The notes beneath the pieces are model-generated. The model did no database searches and was not told the DNA's origin. It saw only the letters and a list, made by a program, of their open reading frames with translations. From Bacillota bacterium (GTDB lineage Bacteria; Bacillota; SHA-98; Ch115; JABLXJ01), in NCBI GenBank assembly GCA_012839815.1, contig DUMQ01000067.1, forward strand, positions 27,168-91,167: a stretch of DNA of 64,000 bases, written 5' to 3'. Position numbers and translations under genes: made by a program. This document shows, piece after piece, positions 1-10,881 of the stretch; positions within the stretch are counted from its first letter, which is position 1; every line of letters begins with the position of its first letter.

Positions 1-337
1 GATTGGTCAAAATGGCCGCGATGTCGCCCGGCCTCTCGATGGCCGGCCCGGATGTCGTCTTTATATCAACCCCGAGTTCATTGGCGATGATATAAGCGAG
101 CGTTGTTTTACCAAGGCCTGGCGGCCCATAGAGGAGGACATGGTCGAGCGATTCCTTTCGTTCCTTGGCCGCCCGTATAAATATGCTGAGGTTCTCCCTA
201 ACCTTTTCTTGCCCTATATAGTCGCTAAGCCGCCGCGGGCGGAGACCGGCGTCAAGCGCGATATCCTCCTCTTGCGCTTCATTTGATATAAGCCGGTCGC
301 GAGGCTGGCTCCTGGGAACAATCCTATCGTGCGACAT
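1..337 (-). CDS. ruvB: Holliday junction DNA helicase RuvB, N-terminal part (truncated by window edge)
   Basis: Reverse-strand translation [18 protein letters not shown]...[58 protein letters not shown]; directly downstream of ruvA/ruvC. Confidence 0.93.
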   Translation of the reverse strand, partial: MSHDRIVPRSQPRDRLISNEAQEEDIALDAGLRPRRLSDYIGQEKVRENLSIFIRAAKERKESLDHVLLYGPPGLGKTTLAYIIANELGVDIKTTSGPAIERPGDIAAILTN

Positions 338-371
338 AGAATAACCCTCCGGGTCTCCTTTGAATTTCGGT

Positions 372-1022
372 TTACCTCTTCCTGGCAATAACCTTTAACG
401 CCTCCCTTATCAGGACCTCGGCGCTCAAAACCTCATCGCCCGGCCCCCCATTTGCCCCGGCCGCCCTCCCGCCTCCTGCAAGCTCCGACTTTGCCTCGGA
501 AACGGCCCTTGCTGCCTCCGATGAGGTATATCCAAGGCCCATCAGGCCGCGAATGGCATCCCCTTCCGGCCCGCTATCGCCCACGTCGAAGATGCCCGTC
601 TCCCTCTCGGCACCGGGCCCGCGGCTCAGCTTATCCTTCAATTCGACAACAAGCCTCCGCGCAAGTTTATTCCCTACACCGGAGATACTGGTGAGGGCGG
701 AGATATCTTCGCTCAAAACAGCGGTCCGAAACGCCGAAAGAGGCATCGCCGACACGACCGCCAGCGCAACCTTGGGCCCCACACCGCTGACCGATAAAAG
801 CAGCAGGAAGAACTCCCTCTCTTCAGGGCTACCAAACCCATAAAGGCTTATGTCATCCTCCCGCACGAGCATGTGGGTATAGAGGCTGATCTCCACGCCC
901 ACCGCCGGGAGGGCCTGGCGCAGGCGAAGCGGCAAATTAATGCGAAAGCCTATGCCGCCTACATCTATAACCGCAAAGTCCGTCCCGATATAGGTCAATT
1001 TCCCGGTGATGGAGGCTATCAT
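372..1022 (-). CDS. ruvA: Holliday junction branch migration protein RuvA
   Basis: [28 protein letters not shown]...; operon with ruvC and ruvB. Confidence 0.95.
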   Translation of the reverse strand: MIASITGKLTYIGTDFAVIDVGGIGFRINLPLRLRQALPAVGVEISLYTHMLVREDDISLYGFGSPEEREFFLLLLSVSGVGPKVALAVVSAMPLSAFRTAVLSEDISALTSISGVGNKLARRLVVELKDKLSRGPGAERETGIFDVGDSGPEGDAIRGLMGLGYTSSEAARAVSEAKSELAGGGRAAGANGGPGDEVLSAEVLIREALKVIARKR

Positions 1023-1528
1023 TTATCTATCTCCCCGGCATGCTTAATGCTAGCCCTAAATCTTACTGAATGGATGTGACACACGGCGACAGCGAGCGCG
1101 TCAGCTGCATCATCCGGCGACGGTATCTCAGTCAAACCCAGCAAAAGCTTGATCATGCGCTGCATCTGGGCTTTATCCGCCCGGCCGTATCCGGCTATAG
1201 CCTGTTTTACCTGGAGAGGGGTATACTCAAAGAGTTCAACGCGCGACCGGGCGACCGCAAGCAAGATGACCCCCCTCGCCTGCCCCACGGCGAGAGCCGT
1301 CTTTGCATTCCTGTTGAAGAAAAGCTCCTCTACGGCAACTGCATCAGGCCTGTACCGGTCGATAAGCGCCTGGACCCCGAGATATATTTCTTCGAGCCGG
1401 GCTTCGGGCTTCTCCCGGGCCGGGGTCTTGATGTATCCATAATCAACGGCTATAAGCCTGCCTGCGCTGTTGCGGACGATTCCATAACCCGTCGTGGCGG
1501 TCCCGGGATCTATGCCGATCACAAGCAC
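1019..1528 (-). CDS. ruvC: Crossover junction endodeoxyribonuclease RuvC
   Basis: [18 protein letters not shown]...; 4-bp overlap with ruvA. Confidence 0.95.
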   Translation of the reverse strand: MLVIGIDPGTATTGYGIVRNSAGRLIAVDYGYIKTPAREKPEARLEEIYLGVQALIDRYRPDAVAVEELFFNRNAKTALAVGQARGVILLAVARSRVELFEYTPLQVKQAIAGYGRADKAQMQRMIKLLLGLTEIPSPDDAADALAVAVCHIHSVRFRASIKHAGEIDK

Positions 1529-1684
1529 CCGTACATCATCTCCGCATCCCTGCGGCCCAGTCCGGCCCAGATGGTGATACTACACCCACGGTCTTATTGT
1601 ATCATTTACGAGCCGGAAATCAAATATCCGGATGCTGTTTCGGGCATACTTCATCAAGGAATAAAATTAAGGGGATACAGAATT

Positions 1685-2374
1685 ATGATCGAAACGAAGG
1701 TTGGCCTGATTCCGCTTCTAATCGTCTCCTTCCTGCCCGGGCTCTTCTGGGTCGGCTTCTTCTATAAAAAAGACAGGCTCGAACCCGAGCCCAAGAAGCT
1801 CATAATACGGACATTTCTATACGGCGCCCTCGCCGTATTTCCCGCGGCCATGATCGAGACGCCATTCCGCCCTCTTATCCGGCTCGGCCAGCTCAACCTC
1901 GTCTTGCTCTTACCCGTCACCATCCTCGTGGTCGGCCTTGTAGAGGAATCGTTGAAGCTCCTCGCAACCTGGATCTCGGTTTACGATTCACCGGATTTCA
2001 ACGAAGTCATGGACGGGATAATCTACTCGGTTTCCAGCGGGCTGGGATTCGCAGCCCTGGAAAATCTCCTCTATGCAGGGGCGTTTGGCGTGGCTGTCGG
2101 CCTGGTGAGGGCGGTCATAACATGCCTTGCCCACGCATCCTTTTCCGGCATAGCTGGCTACTATCTCGGGAGGGCCAGGTTCGATCATGATAGGGCGCAG
2201 TATTTTGTCATAAAGGGCCTCACCCTTGCCGTGGTCTTCCACGGCGTCTATGACTTCCTCATTTTAGGCGGAATCCTCCCCCCATCCTTCGCGGTGGTGA
2301 TGGTGGCCGGCGTATATCTCTACCTCTCTAGGAAGCTTGCTCTGGCTGAGAGTCTCTCGCCGTTTAAGAAATAA
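1685..2374 (+). CDS. PrsW family intramembrane metalloprotease-like protein
   Basis: MIETKVGLIPLLIVSFLPGLFWVGFFYKKDRLEPEPKKLI... with EES and HASFSG/HGVYDF motifs; the longer ORF start (1070) reads through ruvC antisense, so the internal ATG is preferred. Confidence 0.8.
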   Translation: MIETKVGLIPLLIVSFLPGLFWVGFFYKKDRLEPEPKKLIIRTFLYGALAVFPAAMIETPFRPLIRLGQLNLVLLLPVTILVVGLVEESLKLLATWISVYDSPDFNEVMDGIIYSVSSGLGFAALENLLYAGAFGVAVGLVRAVITCLAHASFSGIAGYYLGRARFDHDRAQYFVIKGLTLAVVFHGVYDFLILGGILPPSFAVVMVAGVYLYLSRKLALAESLSPFKK

Positions 2375-2458
2375 GCCTACCATTCTCCTATTCCAAATCG
2401 GCAGATCATATGATAAAATAAGCTTGTGATTCCAAAGGAAAGGGGGAATGAGGCAAAT

Positions 2459-3220
2459 ATGTCCGGCCATTCTAAATGGGCAAACATAAAGCATAGAAAG
2501 GCCAAGGCCGATGCGACGAGGGGGAAGATTTTCACGCGAGTCGCGCGGGAGATTATCGTAGCAGCCAGACAGGGTGGCGGCGACCCTCAGGCCAACTTCC
2601 GCCTCCGCATGGCTATTCAGAAGGCCCGCGATGTCAATATGCCTAATGACAGCATAGTCCGCGCCATCAAACGGGGCATAGGTGAGGGCGGCGAAGGCTC
2701 CAACTATGAAGAGCTGACATACGAGGGTTATGGTCCCGGCGGCGTCGCAGTGCTCCTCGACGTCATGACGGATAACAAGAACAGGACCGCCTCGGATATC
2801 CGGTATATCTTCTCAAAGCACGGCGGCAATCTGGGAGAAGCTGGGTGTGTCGCATGGATGTTCGAAAAACGCGGACTTATAACCATAAACCGCAGCGATA
2901 CCAGTCTCGGCGAGGACGATTTAATGAACTATGCTGTCGAGGCCGGCGCGGAGGATTTCAAGGCCGACGAGGAGACTATAGAGATAACCACGAATTATGA
3001 AGATCTGGAGAGCGTCAGAGAGTTTCTGGAATCCAAGGGCCTCAAGCTGGCCTCAGCGGAGATTACAATGATCCCCAAGACAACCGTCCCTGTTTCGGGC
3101 AAGGAGGCCCGCCAGGTCCTGGAACTCATTGAATCGCTTGAGGACCACGACGACGTCCAGCAAGTTTATGCGAATTTTGACATCTCCGAGGAGCTTATGG
3201 AGCAGCTCGCTGAGGCTTGA
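2459..3220 (+). CDS. yebC: YebC/PmpR family DNA-binding regulatory protein
   Basis: MSGHSKWANIKHRKAKADATRGKIFTRV... Confidence 0.95.
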   Translation: MSGHSKWANIKHRKAKADATRGKIFTRVAREIIVAARQGGGDPQANFRLRMAIQKARDVNMPNDSIVRAIKRGIGEGGEGSNYEELTYEGYGPGGVAVLLDVMTDNKNRTASDIRYIFSKHGGNLGEAGCVAWMFEKRGLITINRSDTSLGEDDLMNYAVEAGAEDFKADEETIEITTNYEDLESVREFLESKGLKLASAEITMIPKTTVPVSGKEARQVLELIESLEDHDDVQQVYANFDISEELMEQLAEA

Positions 3221-3258
3221 CGCCGGGATTGATGCCGGAGAGGCCGGGATGAAGATAA

Positions 3259-3295
3259 AAAGGGACATGGCACTCATGCCATGTCCTTATTTCTT
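3259..3295 (+). terminator. Rho-independent-type hairpin after yebC
   Basis: AGGGACATGGCA-ctca-TGCCATGTCCT followed by TATTTCTTT. Confidence 0.7.
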
Positions 3296-3414
3296 TCCGG
3301 CATATTTCTCTCAAACCTGCACAAGATAAAGATACTATCCGTTTTGGCCTTGTTCGAATCCATAGCCTGGGCTCAATAACAATAATTGTAAACCCGGCAT
3401 CCTGAGGAGTGAAG

Positions 3415-3996
3415 ATGGTGCTCAAGAAGGGCGGTGTGCTCATTCTATTTGGTCTGGTGCTCTTTATCGCCAGCTTTGTCTCTACATTTATAAGATTCGG
3501 TTACAACGAACACCAATATACACCGGGGCGAAAGCCGATATCCCTGTCCCGTTCGTCTGAAGAATATGGGGCTATGGTTTCCAAGATAAGCTCTGGCACG
3601 AGGATCGTGACAAGAATCCTCTACGAGTGCGGGCACGAGGAGACATCCGCTCGGGAAGCGCCGCCGGAGATGGTCGGCCTGACAAAGGATGAGCTGGAAA
3701 AGGAATGCGGGGATTGGGAGATCATCTCGTTCGACCCGGATAGCGTGGTCATGTTCCAGCGCCGGCCCGGGATGGCACCGCAGTGTCTGAAATCGATGTT
3801 TGTAGGCGTAAGAGACGGCTTTGTTACCGTATTCTACGGCACCCCCGAAAGGCCGTGCCGGGTGAAGAGCATCACCAGGATCCTCGCGCGGAGGCTCCCC
3901 GCGAAGGAAGTAAAGGACCTCATGGCAGGGATCCCTGTTGACTCGGAATCAAAACTCCTCGGGATTCTCGAAGGCCTGTCGGGCCTCCAGAATTAA
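3415..3996 (+). CDS. BofC C-terminal-domain-like protein (sporulation-associated)
   Basis: N-terminal TM segment followed by BofC_C-like region (LTKDELEKECGDWEIISFDPDSVVMFQRR...); ATG 3415 preceded by GAGGAG. Confidence 0.65.
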   Translation: MVLKKGGVLILFGLVLFIASFVSTFIRFGYNEHQYTPGRKPISLSRSSEEYGAMVSKISSGTRIVTRILYECGHEETSAREAPPEMVGLTKDELEKECGDWEIISFDPDSVVMFQRRPGMAPQCLKSMFVGVRDGFVTVFYGTPERPCRVKSITRILARRLPAKEVKDLMAGIPVDSESKLLGILEGLSGLQN

Positions 3997-4077
3997 GTCA
4001 GATGACATTGACATTAAAAATTTGGATTATCCTACTTGACAACTGAAAAACCCTTCATGTAATATGTGATTAGATTG

Positions 4078-4104
4078 TTAGCACTCTCCCCCGGTGAGTG
4101 CTAA
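4078..4104 (+). promoter_or_regulatory. CIRCE element (HrcA operator)
   Basis: TTAGCACTC-N9-GAGTGCTAA, perfect consensus, upstream of groES. Confidence 0.97.
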
Positions 4105-4131
4105 ACCCAGGTGCAAAGGAGGTACGATGAA

Positions 4132-4413
4132 ATGATAAAACCGTTAGAGGACAGGGTCGTTGTAAAGGCAAGCACGCAAGAGGAAAGAACCAAAGGCGGT
4201 ATCGTGCTGCCTGACACAGCCAAGGAGCGTCCCCAGGAGGGTGAGGTGATAGCCGTCGGGCCAGGCAAGCTTCTCGAAAACGGCCAGAGGGCTCCTATGG
4301 ATGTGAAACCCGGAGATAAGGTAATCTACGCCAAATATGGCGGCACTGAGATCAAGATCGACGGCGAGGAGTACCTGATCCTGAGGCAAAGCGATATCCT
4401 TGCCATAAAGTAA
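4132..4413 (+). CDS. groES: Co-chaperonin GroES
   Basis: [45 protein letters not shown]. Confidence 0.97.
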   Translation: MIKPLEDRVVVKASTQEERTKGGIVLPDTAKERPQEGEVIAVGPGKLLENGQRAPMDVKPGDKVIYAKYGGTEIKIDGEEYLILRQSDILAIK

Positions 4414-4518
4414 AACCAAGCTCTCCATAAATATAAAAGCAGGCTTTCAACGGGATCTACATTCAACCTGTGACCGATAACGGGCTTTAATTATAACGTA
4501 GTGTGAGGAGGTACATAA

Positions 4519-6147
<1,629 letters not shown>

Positions 6148-6194
6148 AAGGCACGGCCCACTCGAATCAAAACCATTGAAACTTGAAAGTATAA

Positions 6195-6237
6195 GGAAAG
6201 GCGCGGGATTATCTTTCCCCGCGCCTTTCTTTCGTTT
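6195..6237 (+). terminator. Rho-independent terminator after groEL
   Basis: GGAAAGGCGCGGG...CCCGCGCCTTTC with TTTCGTTT. Confidence 0.8.
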
Positions 6238-6308
6238 GCCCCCTGCACTCCGCAGCCGCACCAAACAGGGCCGGCGCTGGCAGACCACTGCCGGGAGCAG
6301 GCTGCTCG

Positions 6309-7082
6309 CTACTTTCCGGAGGCCTGACCGTTGTTATTATTCCGCGAGCCCTCGATGCCGAAGTAAACCTGGGGCACTTCTCCCATTATCATTACCTCGG
6401 TTATGGGAACCTGGCTCCTCACCTCTATATCCGAGCTTACCAGCGGGACCACGATCTTGACGTGGGCGATCACGTCGAGATATATCCGGTGCCTGATCTG
6501 ATTGATCCCGGCCTGTTCAAATTTGCTGCTTATCTCCGTCCGCACCGTTCCCATCGGCACCACGCTGATGCAAATCCTGGGCCCTACATTTGCCAGTATC
6601 TGGCTGCCAAACGCCTGGCCGAGGGGAATCCAGATCTCCGTCTCTGTCACCTTCTTGAGCGTATCCTGCACCGCCATTGCCACGTCGGACGTAAGGCGGC
6701 TTATCTCCCCCGTATTGGGCTGCACCAGTACCACGCGGCCGCGGCTGTCCGGCCTCAGGGCATAAAGGTCCTCCCACTTTATGGTGCCAACCACCTTACG
6801 GCTGACGGCCTCATTTATGGCCTCAGTGGCTATGACCCGCGCCTTGGCCTCGGCTATCTGCTGCAGGGTAGGCTTCAGGCGCCGGTCAATGACGACAAAG
6901 ATCAAAAACCCCAGTAAAAGCGCAAGGAAGGCTCCGGCAATCAGCCTTCGCCTCCTTATCCATGTTCTCCTTATCAATCTGAAGGTCCTCGTATAACCCC
7001 AGTATGGTACCGGGGCCCGCCGCCTCCGTCGCCCAAACCACGCCACGCCAAACACCCCCGGCCACGAGACCGCTAGAGGCAA
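6309..7082 (-). CDS. yunB: Sporulation protein YunB-like
   Basis: Basic N-terminus, one TM, LKPTLQQIAEAKARVIATEAINEAVSRKV... Confidence 0.8.
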   Translation of the reverse strand: MPLAVSWPGVFGVAWFGRRRRRAPVPYWGYTRTFRLIRRTWIRRRRLIAGAFLALLLGFLIFVVIDRRLKPTLQQIAEAKARVIATEAINEAVSRKVVGTIKWEDLYALRPDSRGRVVLVQPNTGEISRLTSDVAMAVQDTLKKVTETEIWIPLGQAFGSQILANVGPRICISVVPMGTVRTEISSKFEQAGINQIRHRIYLDVIAHVKIVVPLVSSDIEVRSQVPITEVMIMGEVPQVYFGIEGSRNNNNGQASGK

Positions 7083-7180
7083 GCCGGGAATTGACCCACG
7101 GATGGCGTCCGATTCCCGTGCATTAAATTCTATGCGAAAGGCCCGGGGATTTATACGCTTGGGCGCTGCCTCTCCCCGCC

Positions 7181-8401
7181 TTAGGCCAGGCGGATGACGG
7201 CAAACCTCCTCTTCCCGACCCTCACGAGCATGTCGTCCCTCAGCTCCACCGTCGCCGCCGGGTCCAGGATCCTCTCGCTCCCTATTCGCACCGCGCCCTG
7301 CTCGATGAGCCTCTTGCCCTCGCTGCTGCTCTTCGCAAGCCCTGCCAGGGCCAAAAGCTTTGGCGCCCAGATCCTCCCCTCCGAGAGTTCACCCCTGTCG
7401 ATCGAGACCTCGGGCACGTCGTCGGGCACGTCGCCGCTCTTGAAAATAAGGTCAAATTCCTCTTCAGCCTCCTGCGCCGCCCCGGGCCCGTGGTAGAGTG
7501 CTACGATCTCCCGCGCAAGCCTCCGCTTGGCGTCCCGCGGGTGCAGCCTGCCTGCCTTGAGGTCATCCTCGATCCTCCTCACCTCATCCTCCGGCAGATT
7601 CGTTGCGAGATCGTAATACATGATCATGAGTTCATCCGGTATGGACATCGTCTTCCCGTACATCTCAGCAGGCGGGTCGTTTACCCCGATATAGTTACCC
7701 AGGCTCTTGCTCATCTTCTTCTCACCGTCGATGCCAGTCAATATGGGCATGAGCACCGCGACCTGGGGGTCCTGCCCGTACTCTCGCTGGAGCATCCTTC
7801 CCATCAGGATGTTGAACTTTTGATCCGTCCCGCCGAGCTCCACGTCGGAATGAAGGGCGACGGAATCATAGCCCTGCATAAATGGGTAAAAGAATTCATG
7901 TATATATATGGGCCTTCCCTCATCGAACCTCTGGGCGAACTCCTCACGCTCCAACATTCTCGCCACGGTGTACTTCGACGCGAGAATGATCACATCTTCA
8001 AATCTCAAAGGGGCGAGCCATGAGCTGTTAAAGACCACTCTGGTCTTGCCGGGGTCAAGGATCTTGAACGCCTGCTCCTGGTAAGTCCTGGCGTTGGCGA
8101 GAACCTCGGCCTCGGAAAGCTGTTTCCGTGTTTCTGATTTCCCCGTCGGGTCGCCGATCCTTCCGGTAAAATCCCCAACCACGAGCGTGACCTCGTGTCC
8201 CAGGTCCTGAAATTCCTTCAGCTTACGCAATGCGACGGCGTGGCCAAGGTGGATATCCGGTGCCGATGGGTCAAGCCCGAGTTTTATACGGAGCGGCCGG
8301 TTCTCCGACCGCGCCTTCTCGAATTTATCCAGCAGGTCCTCCTCCGAGACGATCTCCGCCGTCTTCCTCTTGATTATCTCCAGCTGCCTCTCGGGTTCCA
8401 T
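7181..8401 (-). CDS. tyrS: Tyrosyl-tRNA synthetase
   Basis: [56 protein letters not shown]; start MEPERQ at 8401 preferred over 8464. Confidence 0.93.
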   Translation of the reverse strand: MEPERQLEIIKRKTAEIVSEEDLLDKFEKARSENRPLRIKLGLDPSAPDIHLGHAVALRKLKEFQDLGHEVTLVVGDFTGRIGDPTGKSETRKQLSEAEVLANARTYQEQAFKILDPGKTRVVFNSSWLAPLRFEDVIILASKYTVARMLEREEFAQRFDEGRPIYIHEFFYPFMQGYDSVALHSDVELGGTDQKFNILMGRMLQREYGQDPQVAVLMPILTGIDGEKKMSKSLGNYIGVNDPPAEMYGKTMSIPDELMIMYYDLATNLPEDEVRRIEDDLKAGRLHPRDAKRRLAREIVALYHGPGAAQEAEEEFDLIFKSGDVPDDVPEVSIDRGELSEGRIWAPKLLALAGLAKSSSEGKRLIEQGAVRIGSERILDPAATVELRDDMLVRVGKRRFAVIRLA

Positions 8402-8610
8402 AGCCAGCCCATGCTCCTTCCGCTGCATATCGTACCATGCGTATCGTATCATGCCTCTCGTCATATCTTTCTTCCCGTCATACCTTTCTATGGAAGTATC
8501 GTATCAAACACAGGGACAAGTGTCAATGTTTGAGGCTATATGATATAATAGGCCTTGGATAGGCCCTCGCAACCTGGAATGGGGTATCGGAACGAAAGGA
8601 GCATTGAACC

Positions 8611-10881
8611 ATGAAACGGCTGCCGACCAGGAGCCAGGATGGAAGCATCCTCATAGGTTTGGCCATTTTTATCGTGCTCCTCATGTGCGTTGCCACTGGT
8701 GGAGTGATAGGAATTCTGGCGGGCGCCTTGAAGAACATGCCAAGCCTCGAGGATATAGAATACAGGCCAAGCCAGACGACAGAGGTCTTTGATGCAAACG
8801 GCAAGCTCATCACCCAGTTCTATGTGGAGAATAGGGTGTGGGTTCCTTTATCCCAGATCCCCAAGGACCTTCAACACGCAATCATAGCTGTGGAGGATTC
8901 TCATTTTTACGAGCATCATGGGATCGACGTGATGGCCATAGCCCGGGCGCTCCTCGCCGATCTGAGAAGCGCTCGAAAAGTTCAGGGTGGCAGCACCATA
9001 ACCCAGCAGCTTGCCAAGAATGCATTCCTCACGCATGAAAAGACCTTCACCCGAAAAATTCAAGAGGCGTTGTATGCAATACAGCTTGAACGGCGCTATA
9101 CCAAGGACCAGATCCTCGAGCTCTACCTGAACGAGATATACTTCGGGCACGGGGCCTACGGCGTTCAGGCTGCCGCCCAGATATATTTCGGAAAGGATGT
9201 CAGAGATCTCACCCTCGCCGAATCGGCCATGCTCGCGGGCATACCCAGGGGGCCCTCATATTATTCCCCATATGAAAATCTGGAGGCCGCGAAGAACCGC
9301 AGGGCCACGGTGCTCGCCAGGATGGCGCTGCTGGGGTACATAACAAAGGATCAAGAAAAACGCGCTAACGAAGCGCCCATAGTCCTTGCAGGGCTCAAGC
9401 CCAAGAAGCATATCGGGCGGTATTTTGCGGATTACGTGCTCCAGCAGCTTCTGGCGCGCTATGGCCAGGATACAGTCTACAAGGGAGGCCTTAGGGTCTA
9501 CACCACACTCGATCTGAGGCTGCAAAGCATCGCCGAGAAGGCGCTGGCGCAGAACCTGCCCAGGGGTAAGGTGGATTCCAGGGGCCTGACGCAACCCCAG
9601 GGCGCGCTTGTAGCCCTTGACCCGCAAACAGGCTATATAAAGGCGATGGTCGGCGGGCGCGGCGAGGATGAATTCAACCGGGCGGTTCAATCATACCGCC
9701 AACCGGGCTCGGCCTTTAAGCCGTTCGTCTATACGGCTGCGATCGATAACGGCTACACGCCGGCCACGACCATCGACGATTCGCCAGCGGAATTCGTCAT
9801 GACGGGCGATAAACGCTGGGCCCCGCGCAATTACGACAATAAATTCCATGGCCTCGTTACCCTGCGCCAGGCCCTGGAGGAGTCCATCAACGTGGCATCG
9901 GTCAAGCTCCTCGATGAAGTCGGCATCGATACGGCGGTCCGGTATGCCAAACTCATGGGGATAACATCCCTTGTTGAAACGGGCCGCATAAACGACCGTA
10001 ATCTCTCTCTGGTTCTAGGCGGGCTCACGAGAGGCGTAACGCCGCTGGAGATGGCTGCCGCATACGCCGTGCTGGCCAACCAGGGGATAAAGGTTACCCC
10101 CATGGCGATCATCCGCGTCGAGGATGCAAATGGCAACGTCCTCGAGCGCAACATCCCCCGGAAGGAGATCGTCCTGGGCGAGGCGACGTGCTACGTAGTA
10201 ACGGATATGCTAAGGGGGGTTATAGAGCGAGGGACGGGAAAAGCAGCTAATGTCGGGGTGCCTGCCGCAGGCAAGACGGGCACCACAAGCGACAATACGA
10301 ATGCGTGGTTTGTAGGCTTCACACCCGACCTCGTAGCCGCGGTGTGGATCGGTAACGACATCCAGGCAAAGCCCCTTATATATGGCGGGGTCAGGATAGG
10401 TAGCGCAAAGGCCGCCCAGATATGGGGCGTGTTTATCAGGGAGGCGCTCCAAAAAGGCATAATCCAACCTCGCGAGTTCCCCGTCCCCAGTGGGGTTGTG
10501 CTGGGTGTGAAGATATGCAAGGAATCGGGGCTCCTGGCGACGCCCGCCTGCCCTGCGACCCGCACGGAGGTGTTCGTCAAGGGCACGGAGCCGACCGAAT
10601 ACTGCAAGCTCCACGGCAGCTTCATACACGCCAAAGTTTGCCGGGACTCGGGGAAGCTTGCGACCCCCGACTGCCCGCCGGAGAGCGTCGAAACAAGAAC
10701 ATATCTTAAGGATTCCAAGCTCGAGGTCGCTCCCGACGGCACAGTAATCCTGAATAACAGGCTCCCGGAGGATTATTGCGACGTGCACGGGTCGTCGGCG
10801 CCCACGCAAAGCGACACCACGGTGACGCCGTCGCCGCCCTCACCAGCCTCTCCGAACCTGAATCCGGCGACGCCGGAGTGA
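8611..10881 (+). CDS. Class A penicillin-binding protein (PBP1A family)
   Basis: Transglycosylase motifs (AVEDSHFYEHHG, GGSTITQQLAKN, NEIYFGHGAYGVQAA) and transpeptidase motifs (YRQPGSAFKPF, AGKTGTT). Confidence 0.93.
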   Translation: MKRLPTRSQDGSILIGLAIFIVLLMCVATGGVIGILAGALKNMPSLEDIEYRPSQTTEVFDANGKLITQFYVENRVWVPLSQIPKDLQHAIIAVEDSHFYEHHGIDVMAIARALLADLRSARKVQGGSTITQQLAKNAFLTHEKTFTRKIQEALYAIQLERRYTKDQILELYLNEIYFGHGAYGVQAAAQIYFGKDVRDLTLAESAMLAGIPRGPSYYSPYENLEAAKNRRATVLARMALLGYITKDQEKRANEAPIVLAGLKPKKHIGRYFADYVLQQLLARYGQDTVYKGGLRVYTTLDLRLQSIAEKALAQNLPRGKVDSRGLTQPQGALVALDPQTGYIKAMVGGRGEDEFNRAVQSYRQPGSAFKPFVYTAAIDNGYTPATTIDDSPAEFVMTGDKRWAPRNYDNKFHGLVTLRQALEESINVASVKLLDEVGIDTAVRYAKLMGITSLVETGRINDRNLSLVLGGLTRGVTPLEMAAAYAVLANQGIKVTPMAIIRVEDANGNVLERNIPRKEIVLGEATCYVVTDMLRGVIERGTGKAANVGVPAAGKTGTTSDNTNAWFVGFTPDLVAAVWIGNDIQAKPLIYGGVRIGSAKAAQIWGVFIREALQKGIIQPREFPVPSGVVLGVKICKESGLLATPACPATRTEVFVKGTEPTEYCKLHGSFIHAKVCRDSGKLATPDCPPESVETRTYLKDSKLEVAPDGTVILNNRLPEDYCDVHGSSAPTQSDTTVTPSPPSPASPNLNPATPE

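Noticed and set aside
1070-1684. N-terminal extension of the PrsW-like ORF
   Set aside because: Reads antisense through ruvC; conserved protein starts at MIETKVGLI (1685)
7181-8611. T-box leader for tyrS
   Set aside because: No specifier/antiterminator motif (TGGNACCGCG) recognised upstream on the minus strand
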